From Nitrospirota bacterium (GTDB taxonomy: Bacteria > JACPQY01): a stretch of 43,389 nt of DNA. Location: positions 1 through 43,389 of the forward strand of contig JACPQY010000050.1 in NCBI GenBank assembly GCA_016190245.1, given 5' to 3'. Each line of letters starts with the position of its first letter. Within the stretch, counting starts at the first letter, position 1. Both the position numbers and the translations under genes were made by a program. Below the pieces are notes generated by a model that did no database searches, was not told the DNA's origin, and worked only from the letters and a program-made list of their open reading frames with translations. Below, piece after piece: positions 24,071-32,393 of the stretch.

Positions 24071-24820
24071 TCAGAGGTTGAAGCCAAGGCCTAATATTAT
24101 GGCATCCTCCGCGAAATTGTGAAGCTCAGAGTGGAGATAGAGCTCGGGAGTGACGAAGTAGTCCAGCCCGGCCAATAGTCCGATCGGGATGGAGCGGGGG
24201 CGGTAGCTCACATCGCCCTTCCCGGTGATCTCCGAGAGGAACGGCGTGTCCGAGTAGCCGATGCCCATGTAGGGGATGAAGTTGCTGATGCGCTTGTGGA
24301 GATAGAGCGCAGCTTGGATCTCCCAGTAGGTGAGCTTGGCGTCCACGCCTTTTCCGGTGAGATAATCGTCGTTGTAGGTGTACACGGAGTGGGCCTGGAG
24401 GGACACGTCCGGGCCCGCCTCGAGGGAATCGAGGAGTCGGAGCACGACGCCGCCGCCGAAGAACGGTTTCATCGTGCCTTCGAAGTTTGTTTCGTCGAGC
24501 CGAAGATCGGCGAGGCCGAAGACGCCGTAGGGGTTCATCCAGTCGAGGGCGCTGACCTGCGCCTTGAGGACGATCGGACGGATCGAGGTTTGGACCACCT
24601 TGGTCTCGTCCCTCGCGCCGTAGTCGTCGAGTTTCGTGTCGAACTCGACGTCGCGCTGAAACAGCCCGGCGGAGAGGGAGAGGCCGAGTTTGGAGCGGGT
24701 AAGCACGCCGATCGGGCCGCCCACGTTGTCGGCGCTCGCGAGCGACGGAGCCACACAGAGCACGCCAAGAGCGAGGGCAAGCAGCCACCCCGAGCCTCCT
24801 TGCGTCGGACCCGCCTTCAT
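24071..24820 (-). CDS. Outer-membrane beta-barrel protein
   Basis: 249 residues from ATG 24820; a GTG at 24838 is an alternative, with no clear ribosome site for either. A signal peptide ends near PSLASA. The remainder is a chain of alternating polar and hydrophobic strands (KLGLSLSAGLFQRDVEF, WEIQAALYLHKRISNFIPYMG, PELYLHSELHNFAED) and ends in ILGLGFNL, close to the terminal-strand signal read by BamA (final hydrophobic residue here Leu rather than Phe). The size fits an 8-10 stranded barrel. Its ligand or role is unknown. Upstream lies the M6 protease gene (51 bp), downstream the transaldolase. Confidence 0.75.
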   Translation of the reverse strand: MKAGPTQGGSGWLLALALGVLCVAPSLASADNVGGPIGVLTRSKLGLSLSAGLFQRDVEFDTKLDDYGARDETKVVQTSIRPIVLKAQVSALDWMNPYGVFGLADLRLDETNFEGTMKPFFGGGVVLRLLDSLEAGPDVSLQAHSVYTYNDDYLTGKGVDAKLTYWEIQAALYLHKRISNFIPYMGIGYSDTPFLSEITGKGDVSYRPRSIPIGLLAGLDYFVTPELYLHSELHNFAEDAIILGLGFNL

Positions 24821-24871
24821 TCGGTTGGGGAGTACCACGCGAAGCTTGCGGCTGTCAAACCGAGCAGGTGC

Positions 24872-26719
24872 TCAGCGGCGCAGCCGTCGCCGGAGGGCAA
24901 AGAACGCCAAGGGGAGAATCGAGAGGACCGAGGGAAGGGTTCCTCCGGCCGGCCCGAACGAGTGACAACCGCACTGCGGAGGCGGGGGGGGGGAGTTGGC
25001 CTGTGACGCATTGGGATCGGTCCCCGAGCCGCCGCCCTCTGTCCCCTTGCCGTCCTTCCCACCGGCAGGTTCGGGCGCGGCGTTTCCCGTGCCGTCGGTC
25101 CCGGGAGGGCAGGGGCCGCCGGTGGTGCCGTCCAGTCCCGAAGAGCAGAATTTCACGAGATCGCCATCCAGACGAATGTCGTCGATCTCTACGCGGAATC
25201 CAGCGTCCTTGCGAGGTGCGTTCAGATAGGGTGCGGACGAAGGCTGCGTGTCCTTTGCAAAACGCACCTTGGGAGGACTGCCCGGGAAGAAGTCGTCGGC
25301 TGAGCCCTGGTCTGAGTCGGCGTCCGTGTCCAGATCCTGCGCGCCTCCGTGAGCCTCCTCCACGTCCACGCATTTCTGGGCCGGATTGTTCTGCACGCTG
25401 TTGTCCAGGAAGCCCTTCTCGCAGACCGTCTCGTCCACGTGGTAGATGATGAGGCCCTCGTTCGGGAGCCGAGCGTCGAATCCGATCTTCTGGCGATTCT
25501 CCAGCAGGAAATACTGCGTGTCGTCCGGCCCGTTCGCGTTGATCCGGATCACGTCCGCGTTCTGCTCCACCGGGAGGAGTTGACCGTTGCAATCGCCCGT
25601 TCCGAGATAGCGCGGAGTGGCCCAGCCGAGGATCACCTTCATCCACGCGGAGAGATGCGTGGGGAGGTGGGGAGAGGCGTTGTCCGCGCCGTACGCGCCG
25701 GTGGCCATCACGTCGAAGATCCCGATTCCGTCGCTGCCGCCGTCCACGTCGTAAAGATCCGGGAGCTGGAGGATGTGGCCGAACTCGTGCGTGATGACGC
25801 CGATGTTCACGGCGCCGATCTTGCTGCATGGGTTGCTGGCGGGCCCCACGCAACTCTTCTCGGGGACGACGAGGAAGTCGCGCACCTTCACGCCATCCAC
25901 GCTCACGGGGTTGGGAAGGCTCGTCATGGCGGACCACAGGTCGGACGGCGAGCCGCTCTCCTCCGCGCCGAGGCCGGGATGAAGGACGAAGAGGGCGTCA
26001 ACGAACCCGTCGCTGTCTGCGTCGAAGCCGGAGAAATCCACCGTGGAATCGAACTCCTGCACGGCGTCGCGCGCGAGGGTGACGAGGTTTGGTTCCCCCG
26101 TGCAGAGTCCCGACTCGCCGCAGGCGTAGCAGGAATAGAGAGGGGAGCCGCCGCACTTGGTCGAGCTCACGATGGAACGGGGCCCGGAGATCGAGCCGGA
26201 GATATTGAGCAGGCCGTAGGAGACCTCCTTGTAGAAATCGCGCATGCTGCCCGAAGGGATCGTGCCCACGAAGGTGTCCTGAAGATCTTCGTTCGTGACG
26301 GACCCGTCGCGCTTGTTGTCGTTGAAGTCCAGCCGGAGGATGGCGATCCGGATCGAGGAGGGGGCCCTCACGTCGGGCAAGGCGCGAAAGGGGAGGATGA
26401 GGCGGGGAATTCGTTCCGAGGGTTCAGGGAGAAGCTCGCGCAGGGCGGGCTTGAAGGGCAGCGTCCGCAGGGCGAGGTAGCCGGTCGAGTGGAAGCGCCG
26501 GGTGACCGGATCTATGAGACTGGGCCTGGGGGGAATAATACAGCCTGCCGGGTTGTACCGTGCGCGGATCTTGGTGACCTTCGCGGATGTCGCAGTGTCG
26601 GGCGAGGGGCACTGGTCCGCCGCGCGCGAGGGGGCGTCCTGTGTTTCCGGCCCGGCCGAGTCGCAGCCGGGGAAGGAGCCGACCGTGAGGGCCAGGACGC
26701 AGGCGAGAAGGGCTCTCAT
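24872..26719 (-). CDS. M6-family (immune inhibitor A-like) zinc metalloprotease, lipoprotein with C-terminal anchor
   Basis: 615 residues. The N-terminus ALTVGSFPGC is a lipobox with Cys19. The catalytic region has GVITHEFGHILQLPDLYD (HExxH near residue 310, third ligand in the following DLYD stretch) and the Met-turn-like FDVMATGAYG, as in M6 peptidases. The distal part has an acidic, Gly/Pro-rich stretch and ends CGCHSFGPAGGTLPS, a hydrophobic helix and RRRLRR: a MYXO-CTERM-like sorting signal. Carrying both a lipobox and a C-terminal anchor is unusual and also seen in two proteins further right. It probably acts outside the cell or at the surface. The start overlaps the previous gene's stop (ATGA). 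Confidence 0.87.
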   Translation of the reverse strand: MRALLACVLALTVGSFPGCDSAGPETQDAPSRAADQCPSPDTATSAKVTKIRARYNPAGCIIPPRPSLIDPVTRRFHSTGYLALRTLPFKPALRELLPEPSERIPRLILPFRALPDVRAPSSIRIAILRLDFNDNKRDGSVTNEDLQDTFVGTIPSGSMRDFYKEVSYGLLNISGSISGPRSIVSSTKCGGSPLYSCYACGESGLCTGEPNLVTLARDAVQEFDSTVDFSGFDADSDGFVDALFVLHPGLGAEESGSPSDLWSAMTSLPNPVSVDGVKVRDFLVVPEKSCVGPASNPCSKIGAVNIGVITHEFGHILQLPDLYDVDGGSDGIGIFDVMATGAYGADNASPHLPTHLSAWMKVILGWATPRYLGTGDCNGQLLPVEQNADVIRINANGPDDTQYFLLENRQKIGFDARLPNEGLIIYHVDETVCEKGFLDNSVQNNPAQKCVDVEEAHGGAQDLDTDADSDQGSADDFFPGSPPKVRFAKDTQPSSAPYLNAPRKDAGFRVEIDDIRLDGDLVKFCSSGLDGTTGGPCPPGTDGTGNAAPEPAGGKDGKGTEGGGSGTDPNASQANSPPPPPQCGCHSFGPAGGTLPSVLSILPLAFFALRRRLRR

Positions 26720-27198
26720 GGCGCGGCCGGCTTGGGCTCGGGCAGGATCTCAGCCCGCTTGACGTGAAGCTTCCATGTTCCGTCCTCGTGCTTCCAGGCA
26801 CCTTCGAGACGCACCCGCTTCGAGAGAAAGTCCGACATGACTGCGCGTCTTTCCGCGGGTGAGATCCCGGGACGAGGAGGAGCGGTCTCGAGTGGAAGCC
26901 ACGGCAGGATGCCCAGCGAGCGGCCCACATCGGTGATTTCGAAACGCGCGCCTTTAAAATAGCTCGACCCCGCGTTCCGGAGAAGCCCTTCGATCATGAT
27001 GGTGTGATTCTCGTACGCGGCTGGGTCCGCCGCGACAGACGCGAGCGGAACCGGTGTGGTCTCCGCCTGGGCGGAGGGCGGCCCCGCGACGGCCGCGGGC
27101 ATTTCCGGCGAGGTGGCAGCCTTGTTCGGCTCGCCCGACAGGGCGCTCCCCGCTAGAACAAGCACCGCCGTCGCGCCGAAAGCCCACGTTTTGATCAC
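26716..27198 (-). CDS. Small secreted protein of unknown function
   Basis: 160 residues from GTG 27198, with GAGGGGG upstream. Residues 1-21 form a signal peptide (AVLVLAGSALSG), then a Pro/Ala-rich linker to ~50. The C-terminal domain (LASVAADPAAYENHTIMIEG, then LSKRVRLEGAWKHEDGTWKL) has the look of an OB-fold of the sort that begins with 'x-P-x-x-Y-x-x-x-x-V-x-v-x-G'. It is the first gene of the M6 protease run and is translationally coupled to it, so it may assist or be processed by the protease; that is inference. Confidence 0.72.
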   Translation of the reverse strand: MIKTWAFGATAVLVLAGSALSGEPNKAATSPEMPAAVAGPPSAQAETTPVPLASVAADPAAYENHTIMIEGLLRNAGSSYFKGARFEITDVGRSLGILPWLPLETAPPRPGISPAERRAVMSDFLSKRVRLEGAWKHEDGTWKLHVKRAEILPEPKPAAP

Positions 27199-27373
27199 GC
27201 GATGATTCCCCCTCGCATGCTCGTTCCATGATCGGTCACCTCCCCCCCGAAGTCAAACGTGACCCTGCTCGCGGAGAAAGGTCGGCCATTCCGATGGCTG
27301 AAGAGTGAGTGCGTGCGGCGGTCGCAAGGCGACACGTCTGGACATTGCCGGGCGTGCCGGGTAGCATCGCCGC

Positions 27374-28300
27374 GTGGGGAGGGACCTGAAGACGATTCTC
27401 AACGGGCTCGCCTATCCGGACCGCGCCCGGGTCGTGGAACAAATCGTGGCGCATGCGGCGGCGGTCAAGGAGAGGATGCGGTCGGTCCGGCGGAAGGTGC
27501 TCGTCATGAGCGGGAAGGGAGGGGTGGGCAAGAGTACGATCACGGCTCATCTCGCGCTCGCCCTTGCGCGGAGCGGGCAGCGCGTGGGGGTGCTCGATGT
27601 GGATTTCAACGGCCCCTGCCTCCCGACGTTGCTGGGCGTGGCCGAACGTCGGCTCGCCCTCGGGAACGGCGGGGCGCGGCCGGTGGAAGGGCCGCTGGGC
27701 GTGAAAGTCGCCTCCCTCGGTTTTCTGCTGGACCACGCTGCGCCCGTGCGGTGGAAGGGTCCGATGGATCTCACCCCGGTCTGGCTCGGTACCATGGAAA
27801 TGACGGTCCTGCGCGAGCTGCTGGCCGATGTGGAGTGGGAGACGCTCGACTGGTGGCTCGCCGACCTGCCGCCGGGAGCGGCGGCGGACAAGCCCCCGGC
27901 GCTAGCGAGTCTCGTGCCCGACCTCGACGGCGCCATCATCGTGTCCACGCCCTCCGCTCTGGCGGCCGAGGTGGTGCAGCGCTCGGTGGCCTACGCCCGC
28001 GAGGCAGGTGTGCGCCCGCTCGGCCTGGTGGTGAACATGGCGGGCCGCGTCTGTGCGCACTGCGGCCACGAAGAGAGCCTTTTCGAAGGCGAGGGCGCCG
28101 TCGGACCCGCTGAACTCTCCCGGGCAGTGGGTGTGCCGCTGTGGGGGATGATCCCGATGGACCGCACGCTGGCGGGGCCCGCCGCGGCCGCCTCACCCGC
28201 TCTGATCGAAAAGTTCGATGACCTGGCGCGGCGGCTGCGGGATGCGCTCGAAGGAACCGCCGAGGTGGCCCCCGCATTTGAAAGAGGAGTTTCGCCATGA
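27374..28300 (+). CDS. Mrp/NBP35-type P-loop ATPase (iron-sulfur carrier family)
   Basis: 308 residues from GTG 27374; an ATG at 27476 with AAGGAG upstream would skip the first 34 residues. The deviant Walker A SGKGGVGKSTITAHLA is clear, followed by GVLDVDFNGPCLP (Walker A' region) and a Mrp-like WWLADLPPGAAAD segment. The CxxC that holds the bridging [4Fe-4S] cluster in Mrp/ApbC is present (RVCAHCGHEE). These proteins bind and pass on iron-sulfur clusters, using ATP, in the cytoplasm. The next gene, a zinc-ribbon/PCP_red protein, starts inside its stop (ATGA), pointing to a working pair. Confidence 0.88.
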   Translation: MGRDLKTILNGLAYPDRARVVEQIVAHAAAVKERMRSVRRKVLVMSGKGGVGKSTITAHLALALARSGQRVGVLDVDFNGPCLPTLLGVAERRLALGNGGARPVEGPLGVKVASLGFLLDHAAPVRWKGPMDLTPVWLGTMEMTVLRELLADVEWETLDWWLADLPPGAAADKPPALASLVPDLDGAIIVSTPSALAAEVVQRSVAYAREAGVRPLGLVVNMAGRVCAHCGHEESLFEGEGAVGPAELSRAVGVPLWGMIPMDRTLAGPAAAASPALIEKFDDLARRLRDALEGTAEVAPAFERGVSP

Positions 28301-28788
28301 AATTCGTCTGTCGAACCTGCGAGTCGTTCATGACCTACGCGGAACAGGAGCGCATCGGGGACGGCTCGCTCGGCGTCACGTTCCGGTGCGAAACGTGTGG
28401 ACATCGCTTTTCGATGGTGACCAATGCCGGTGAGACTCAAATGCTCAATGCCCTCGGCGTAGCACTGGGCGGTCGCACCGCACCGGAACAGCCGTTGGAA
28501 ATGACACGGACCACCCTTCTGGCTGAATCCTCGCCCGCAGGGCAGGGGGCCTCTCCTGGCGGCTGTCCTTTTCCGGCGATGATGGCGCAGTCCGAAAGGC
28601 AGGATTCCCAGGAAGCGGCGGCGCCGGCTTGGAGCACGGACGCTGAACTTCGCCTGGAACGCATCCCCGCGTTTGTCCGGCCCATGGTCCAGAAAGAAAT
28701 CGAGCGGCTCGCCCGCGAGCGCGGCGTGACGCTCATCACCGAGGAGTTCGTCCAGGAAGCGCGCGAGCGGTTCGGTAGTCGCACGTAG
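28297..28788 (+). CDS. Zinc-ribbon and PCP_red domain protein
   Basis: 163 residues. The N-terminus is a four-cysteine zinc ribbon: MKFVCRTCESFMTY with CxxC at 5-8, and FRCETCGHRF with CxxC near 31-34. A low-complexity linker follows. The last ~50 residues, RLERIPAFVRPMVQKEIERL then ARERGVTLITEEFVQEARERF, match the PCP_red domain found at the C-terminus of light-independent protochlorophyllide reductase subunit B, here without the reductase. Such stand-alone PCP_red proteins recur next to Mrp-like ATPases. The role is probably in metal or cluster handling; no chlorophyll function is implied. Confidence 0.82.
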   Translation: MKFVCRTCESFMTYAEQERIGDGSLGVTFRCETCGHRFSMVTNAGETQMLNALGVALGGRTAPEQPLEMTRTTLLAESSPAGQGASPGGCPFPAMMAQSERQDSQEAAAPAWSTDAELRLERIPAFVRPMVQKEIERLARERGVTLITEEFVQEARERFGSRT

Positions 28789-28814
28789 GTCAGGCGCAGA
28801 TCCCCCCCCCGCGA

Positions 28815-28835
28815 ACCGGTCTGCCGGTCTCTTTT
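28815..28835 (+). terminator. Weak intrinsic terminator candidate
   Basis: A 5-bp GC stem (ACCGG/CCGGT) with a TCTG loop and CTCTTTT after it, 27 bp past the zinc-ribbon gene. The stem is short, so this is a tentative call. Confidence 0.3.
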
Positions 28836-29046
28836 GATGGTCGCCGCCCCGCCCAGGGAGGTAGTCCCCTGCCTCCCGCACCTCACAGCGGCGGCACGGA
28901 GCGGCCCGAAAGTTTTTCCAGAAAAAGAAAAACCGTGCAGGGCCAAGCGGACTGGAAGTACATCCGTTCAGAATCAAATGAGATAATAGATCGTTACAAG
29001 CACTCCTTCGAGGTGGATGGCCGTTCCCTTGCTCCCCTTGAACTGC

Positions 29047-29076
29047 TTGACACATGGCGATCGTCGGGGCTATTGT
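29047..29076 (+). promoter_or_regulatory. Promoter of the five-lipoprotein operon
   Basis: TTGACA (29047-29052), 18 bp, TATTGT (29071-29076). RNA would start near 29083, immediately before the ribosome site GGAGGGAG (29087-29094) and ATG 29100. No other promoter-like sequence was seen between the five genes, whose gaps are 47, -4, 4 and 10 bp. Confidence 0.6.
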
Positions 29077-29099
29077 CAATTGAACTGGAGGGAGTTGCC

Positions 29100-32000
29100 A
29101 TGCGCATGGAGAGGTTGAAAGTCTACGCCCTATTTCTGGCCGTATTCATAGCTTTTGCGTGCTCGACGGACAGTTCGAGCAGCAGCAGTTCCTGCAGCGA
29201 ATCGGACAGCAGCACTTCCAGCACAACGCCCCTCACCCTCACCATCCCCTCCTTTGACGTGGATGCCAACGGCACCTGCGACCTGTGCAACTCCATGGAC
29301 GTCAAGCTCGACAACGCCCTGCTTGACTACCTGAACCGCACGATCAATTGCCTCCTCGGCAAGAACGATGGCCGCTGCAACTTTAGCGATCCGAACAATC
29401 CCTCCACCGAGCTCAACATGACCAAGGATATCCTCACAGGTCTCATCACCGACCTCCTGGGGGACACGAGCCAGGCCCTTTTCGAATTCACGTTCGGCCT
29501 CGATCCCTTCGTGCCCGACATGTGCCTGGCCCTTTTCTTCGAGGACCTCGACAACGACGGCAAGGCGTTCGACTATTCCGTGAACAAGGCCGAGATCGTG
29601 CCGGACCTGACCCGGCAAGCCCTCTCCGTTGTCATCGACCTCGCGCCCGTGACGGCCGACCTCCGATTCCGCCCGCCGACCTCGACCGGCGAGGAGGACT
29701 GCGCGGTGCAGTCGAACGGCGTAGCGCAGGTGGATCCGACGGACCCATCCATGTACGTCGCCGATCCCTTGAAATTCGTCACCGTGAATGCCAAGGCGGA
29801 CATCGCCAACCTTACCCTCACCATGGCCGTGCGCGCCCTCGGCGGCGATCCGGTATCCGTCGACGGAAACGGCAATCCCATCCGCCCGCTCAACCCCGGC
29901 ACGCAACTGGCGCTCGAAATCCCCTACGTCACGCTGGGCACGGGTCTCGACATCGACCTGACGCTCCCGTCCAACCCCGACACCCTTTCTCAGTCCTTCG
30001 CGGCCATGCTCCCGTTTATCAGCCTCGATCTTTCCTTGTCGCTGAACAACCAGTTTGACGCAGCCGTCTCGAAATACTTCGGCCCGACCCCGATGCTGGA
30101 TGCTTCGACGATGCTGACGGACCTTCTCGCCAGCGACAGCCTGGGGGGTCTGACGGGAGACGATTCGTCTTCCTCCTCCAGCGCCACCGATGCCTGCGCG
30201 GCCCAAGGCGGTTTCACGCACCCTCTCACCCAAGCATGTATCACCTTCGGCCTCGGCTTCAACTTCGATTTCCTGACCTCGTGCACGATGGAAAACGGCG
30301 GCAGCACCTCCGCGTGCGAGCCTCAGTTCGATCCGGGCGGAGCGAACCTCAAGGGCGGACTGGGCCTTGCCCTATCGTATCCGAGCCAGTTCAACTGCAC
30401 CTTGCGGCCGCCCGCGGCCGCGCCGGTGGTCATGCCCATCAACCCGCTCTCGTTCCCCGGCACGATGCTTGGCATCGGTCTCCATCAGGACATCCTCAGC
30501 GCCGTTATGTACAACGCCATGACCTCGGGCATCGCCTGCGTCAACATCGACAACGCCACGTTGGTCGCCCTTGGCGTGGACCTCACCGAAATGGGCCTCC
30601 CGGACCTCTTCAACACCGACACGCTCGGTCCCTTCCTGTGGCCCGATCTCCAGAAGGCCTTCCCGAGCTCGGAGGTGAAGTTCGCCATCGCTCCCAAACT
30701 CGTGGACCCCCGCGACGGCCAGTACGTCCTGGCGGAGGACACGCCCACCCTCCTCGTGGGCGGCCACACGATCGATGCCAATGGGAAGTCCGTCCCGGCA
30801 GACCTTCTCGCACGCATCCCGCACCTCGCCTTCGGCATCCAAGTGGATGTAGACCGCGCCAAGAACTTCCAGACCGCCGCGGAGGTGGACGTCGGCCTCG
30901 AACTCGGGGTGGCGCTGGACGTCTCCCGCAAAGTGACCAACGACCAGGGGCAGCCCGTCTTGGATTCGGACGGCAATCCGAGTTGGCTGATGTCCCTCGA
31001 GGTGGGCATCGAGAGCAATCCGCAACTCCGCACGTTCACTTTCAACACCGAAGTGCTCGACCAGGGGAAGAAGTCGCCCGACAAGGTTGTCTCCGAACTC
31101 TTTGGCCTCGTGCTCAGCGTGGCCGTCGGCCTCGACCTGGGTGCCGACATCAACCCCAACGAGTTGCTGGGCATCACGCTGCCCATGTTCGATCTTCTCA
31201 TCGATCCCATGGGCGCGGACAGCGACAGCTTCCCGATCAACGTGAACGGAAAAACGGAGGGGGACGACAACGGCAAAGGGGACTACTTGGGGATCACGCT
31301 CGATTTCCTGGACGGTAGCGACGCCGATTCCGACCCCGACATTCTCTCGCCCAAGGCCGTGTGGACCGCTGCGGCAGGGTTCATGTGCACGGCCGATCCC
31401 TCGGAGGCGATGGACGAAACGTGTCGTCCAATCCTGCACGAGTTGTGCAACACCTGCCCCCAAGTGAACCAGTGCAACGTGGTGCGTACAACGTATTGCA
31501 CGGCACCGCCGACAGACGACACGATCTGCCCCAATTTCCCGAATCCAACCTGCCCCTCGACCGCCCCGGCTCGGTCCGCGCCGACACGGCTCCTCGATCG
31601 TGAGCCCGACACGTTCATCCAGCTCGCGGACGGTCGGTTCGGAAAGAATCTCGTCCTCACGGCGGTCGAGGCCAAACAGGCCGGCTTCCAGTCGTTCGAC
31701 TCCGTTGCCGAGTTCTTCGGCGAAAACGGCGCGCGCGAGTTCAGTTGGAAGCTGGATTTCGGCCCCTGGCACTTCTACACGCCCGATCGGTACACCGGAC
31801 TCCCCGGTCTTTATGAAGGCTGGCACAAGCTCCAGGTGAAGTCCCGCGGAGACGGGCGCATCGTGGACGGCACCCCGGCCACGCTCCTATTCCGCATGGA
31901 TACCGTGGGGCCGGAGATCCGCGTTCTGGGTGACCCGGCGGCGCCGGTCGGGAAGAACCCTTCCTTCAAGATTTCGGTGAGCGACCGGCAGGGGCCCGAG

Positions 32001-32294
32001 GAGGCCATCCGCGTCTCGCACAACCTCGATGGCGGAGAGTGGAGTGACGACTCGGACCGACGCGAAATCCGAGCGACGGGCTTGGCCGAAGGCGAGCATC
32101 GTCTCGGCCTGAAGGCCATGGACGACGCCGGGAACGTGACCGAAACCTCCCACGCGTTCGTGGTGGACCACTCCGTGCGATCGGCGGGCGGATGCGTCTC
32201 CGTACCGGGAGCGGCCGGCGGGTCAGGGGCCGCCATGTTCCTGCCTCTCCTTCTCGCGCCTCTCGCCCGGCGACTCCGCCGGCGGGCCTCCTAG
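29100..32294 (+). CDS. Large surface lipoprotein, TULIP/BPI-like region, Ig-like modules and C-terminal sorting signal
   Basis: 1064 residues. ATG 29100 has an excellent ribosome site. Lipobox at AVFIAFAC (Cys21), then a Ser-rich linker. EF-hand-like acidic loops occur (DLDNDGKAFD near 150). Around residues 445-485, LSFPGTMLGIGLHQDILSAV and MYNAMTSGIACVNI recall the BPI/LBP (TULIP) barrel motif, and the downstream strands (VKFAIAPKL, LARIPHLAFGIQVDVDRA) fit it too. The same motif recurs in the operon's fourth gene. From ~830, two Ig-like modules (FGPWHFYTPD, DTVGPEIRVLGDP). The end, GGCVSVPGAAGG, a helix and RRLRRR, is MYXO-CTERM-like. The TULIP reading is inferred from motifs only; homology to the fourth gene is visible directly. 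Confidence 0.78.
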   Translation: MRMERLKVYALFLAVFIAFACSTDSSSSSSSCSESDSSTSSTTPLTLTIPSFDVDANGTCDLCNSMDVKLDNALLDYLNRTINCLLGKNDGRCNFSDPNNPSTELNMTKDILTGLITDLLGDTSQALFEFTFGLDPFVPDMCLALFFEDLDNDGKAFDYSVNKAEIVPDLTRQALSVVIDLAPVTADLRFRPPTSTGEEDCAVQSNGVAQVDPTDPSMYVADPLKFVTVNAKADIANLTLTMAVRALGGDPVSVDGNGNPIRPLNPGTQLALEIPYVTLGTGLDIDLTLPSNPDTLSQSFAAMLPFISLDLSLSLNNQFDAAVSKYFGPTPMLDASTMLTDLLASDSLGGLTGDDSSSSSSATDACAAQGGFTHPLTQACITFGLGFNFDFLTSCTMENGGSTSACEPQFDPGGANLKGGLGLALSYPSQFNCTLRPPAAAPVVMPINPLSFPGTMLGIGLHQDILSAVMYNAMTSGIACVNIDNATLVALGVDLTEMGLPDLFNTDTLGPFLWPDLQKAFPSSEVKFAIAPKLVDPRDGQYVLAEDTPTLLVGGHTIDANGKSVPADLLARIPHLAFGIQVDVDRAKNFQTAAEVDVGLELGVALDVSRKVTNDQGQPVLDSDGNPSWLMSLEVGIESNPQLRTFTFNTEVLDQGKKSPDKVVSELFGLVLSVAVGLDLGADINPNELLGITLPMFDLLIDPMGADSDSFPINVNGKTEGDDNGKGDYLGITLDFLDGSDADSDPDILSPKAVWTAAAGFMCTADPSEAMDETCRPILHELCNTCPQVNQCNVVRTTYCTAPPTDDTICPNFPNPTCPSTAPARSAPTRLLDREPDTFIQLADGRFGKNLVLTAVEAKQAGFQSFDSVAEFFGENGAREFSWKLDFGPWHFYTPDRYTGLPGLYEGWHKLQVKSRGDGRIVDGTPATLLFRMDTVGPEIRVLGDPAAPVGKNPSFKISVSDRQGPEEAIRVSHNLDGGEWSDDSDRREIRATGLAEGEHRLGLKAMDDAGNVTETSHAFVVDHSVRSAGGCVSVPGAAGGSGAAMFLPLLLAPLARRLRRRAS

Positions 32295-32338
32295 GCGGTG
32301 CCCCAAGGCCCGAGGATGGAAATGGGGAAACCACGGAC

Positions 32339-32393
32339 GTCATGAGTCATGGGTCACGGGTCATGAGCAGAGTCATCCGAATTTCGAAATTCG
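32339..32393. repeat. Heptamer array and 16-bp palindrome at a gene start
   Basis: GTCATGA, GTCATGG, GTCACGG, GTCATGA run in tandem (32339-32366), with another GTCATCC at 32372-32378, then the perfect palindrome CGAATTTCGAAATTCG (32378-32393). The array contains both candidate ATG starts of the following lipoprotein gene and encodes its N-terminal residues. Confidence 0.65.

Larger units (their letters stand above)
28789..29099. other. Intergenic region with the promoter of the lipoprotein operon
   Basis: 311 bp without a gene. ACCGG-TCTG-CCGGT followed by CTCTTTT (28815-28835) could be a weak terminator for the Mrp pair. A TTGACA/TATTGT promoter lies at 29047-29076. A plus-strand frame is open from about 28935 but has no start signal and lies upstream of the promoter. 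Confidence 0.5.
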
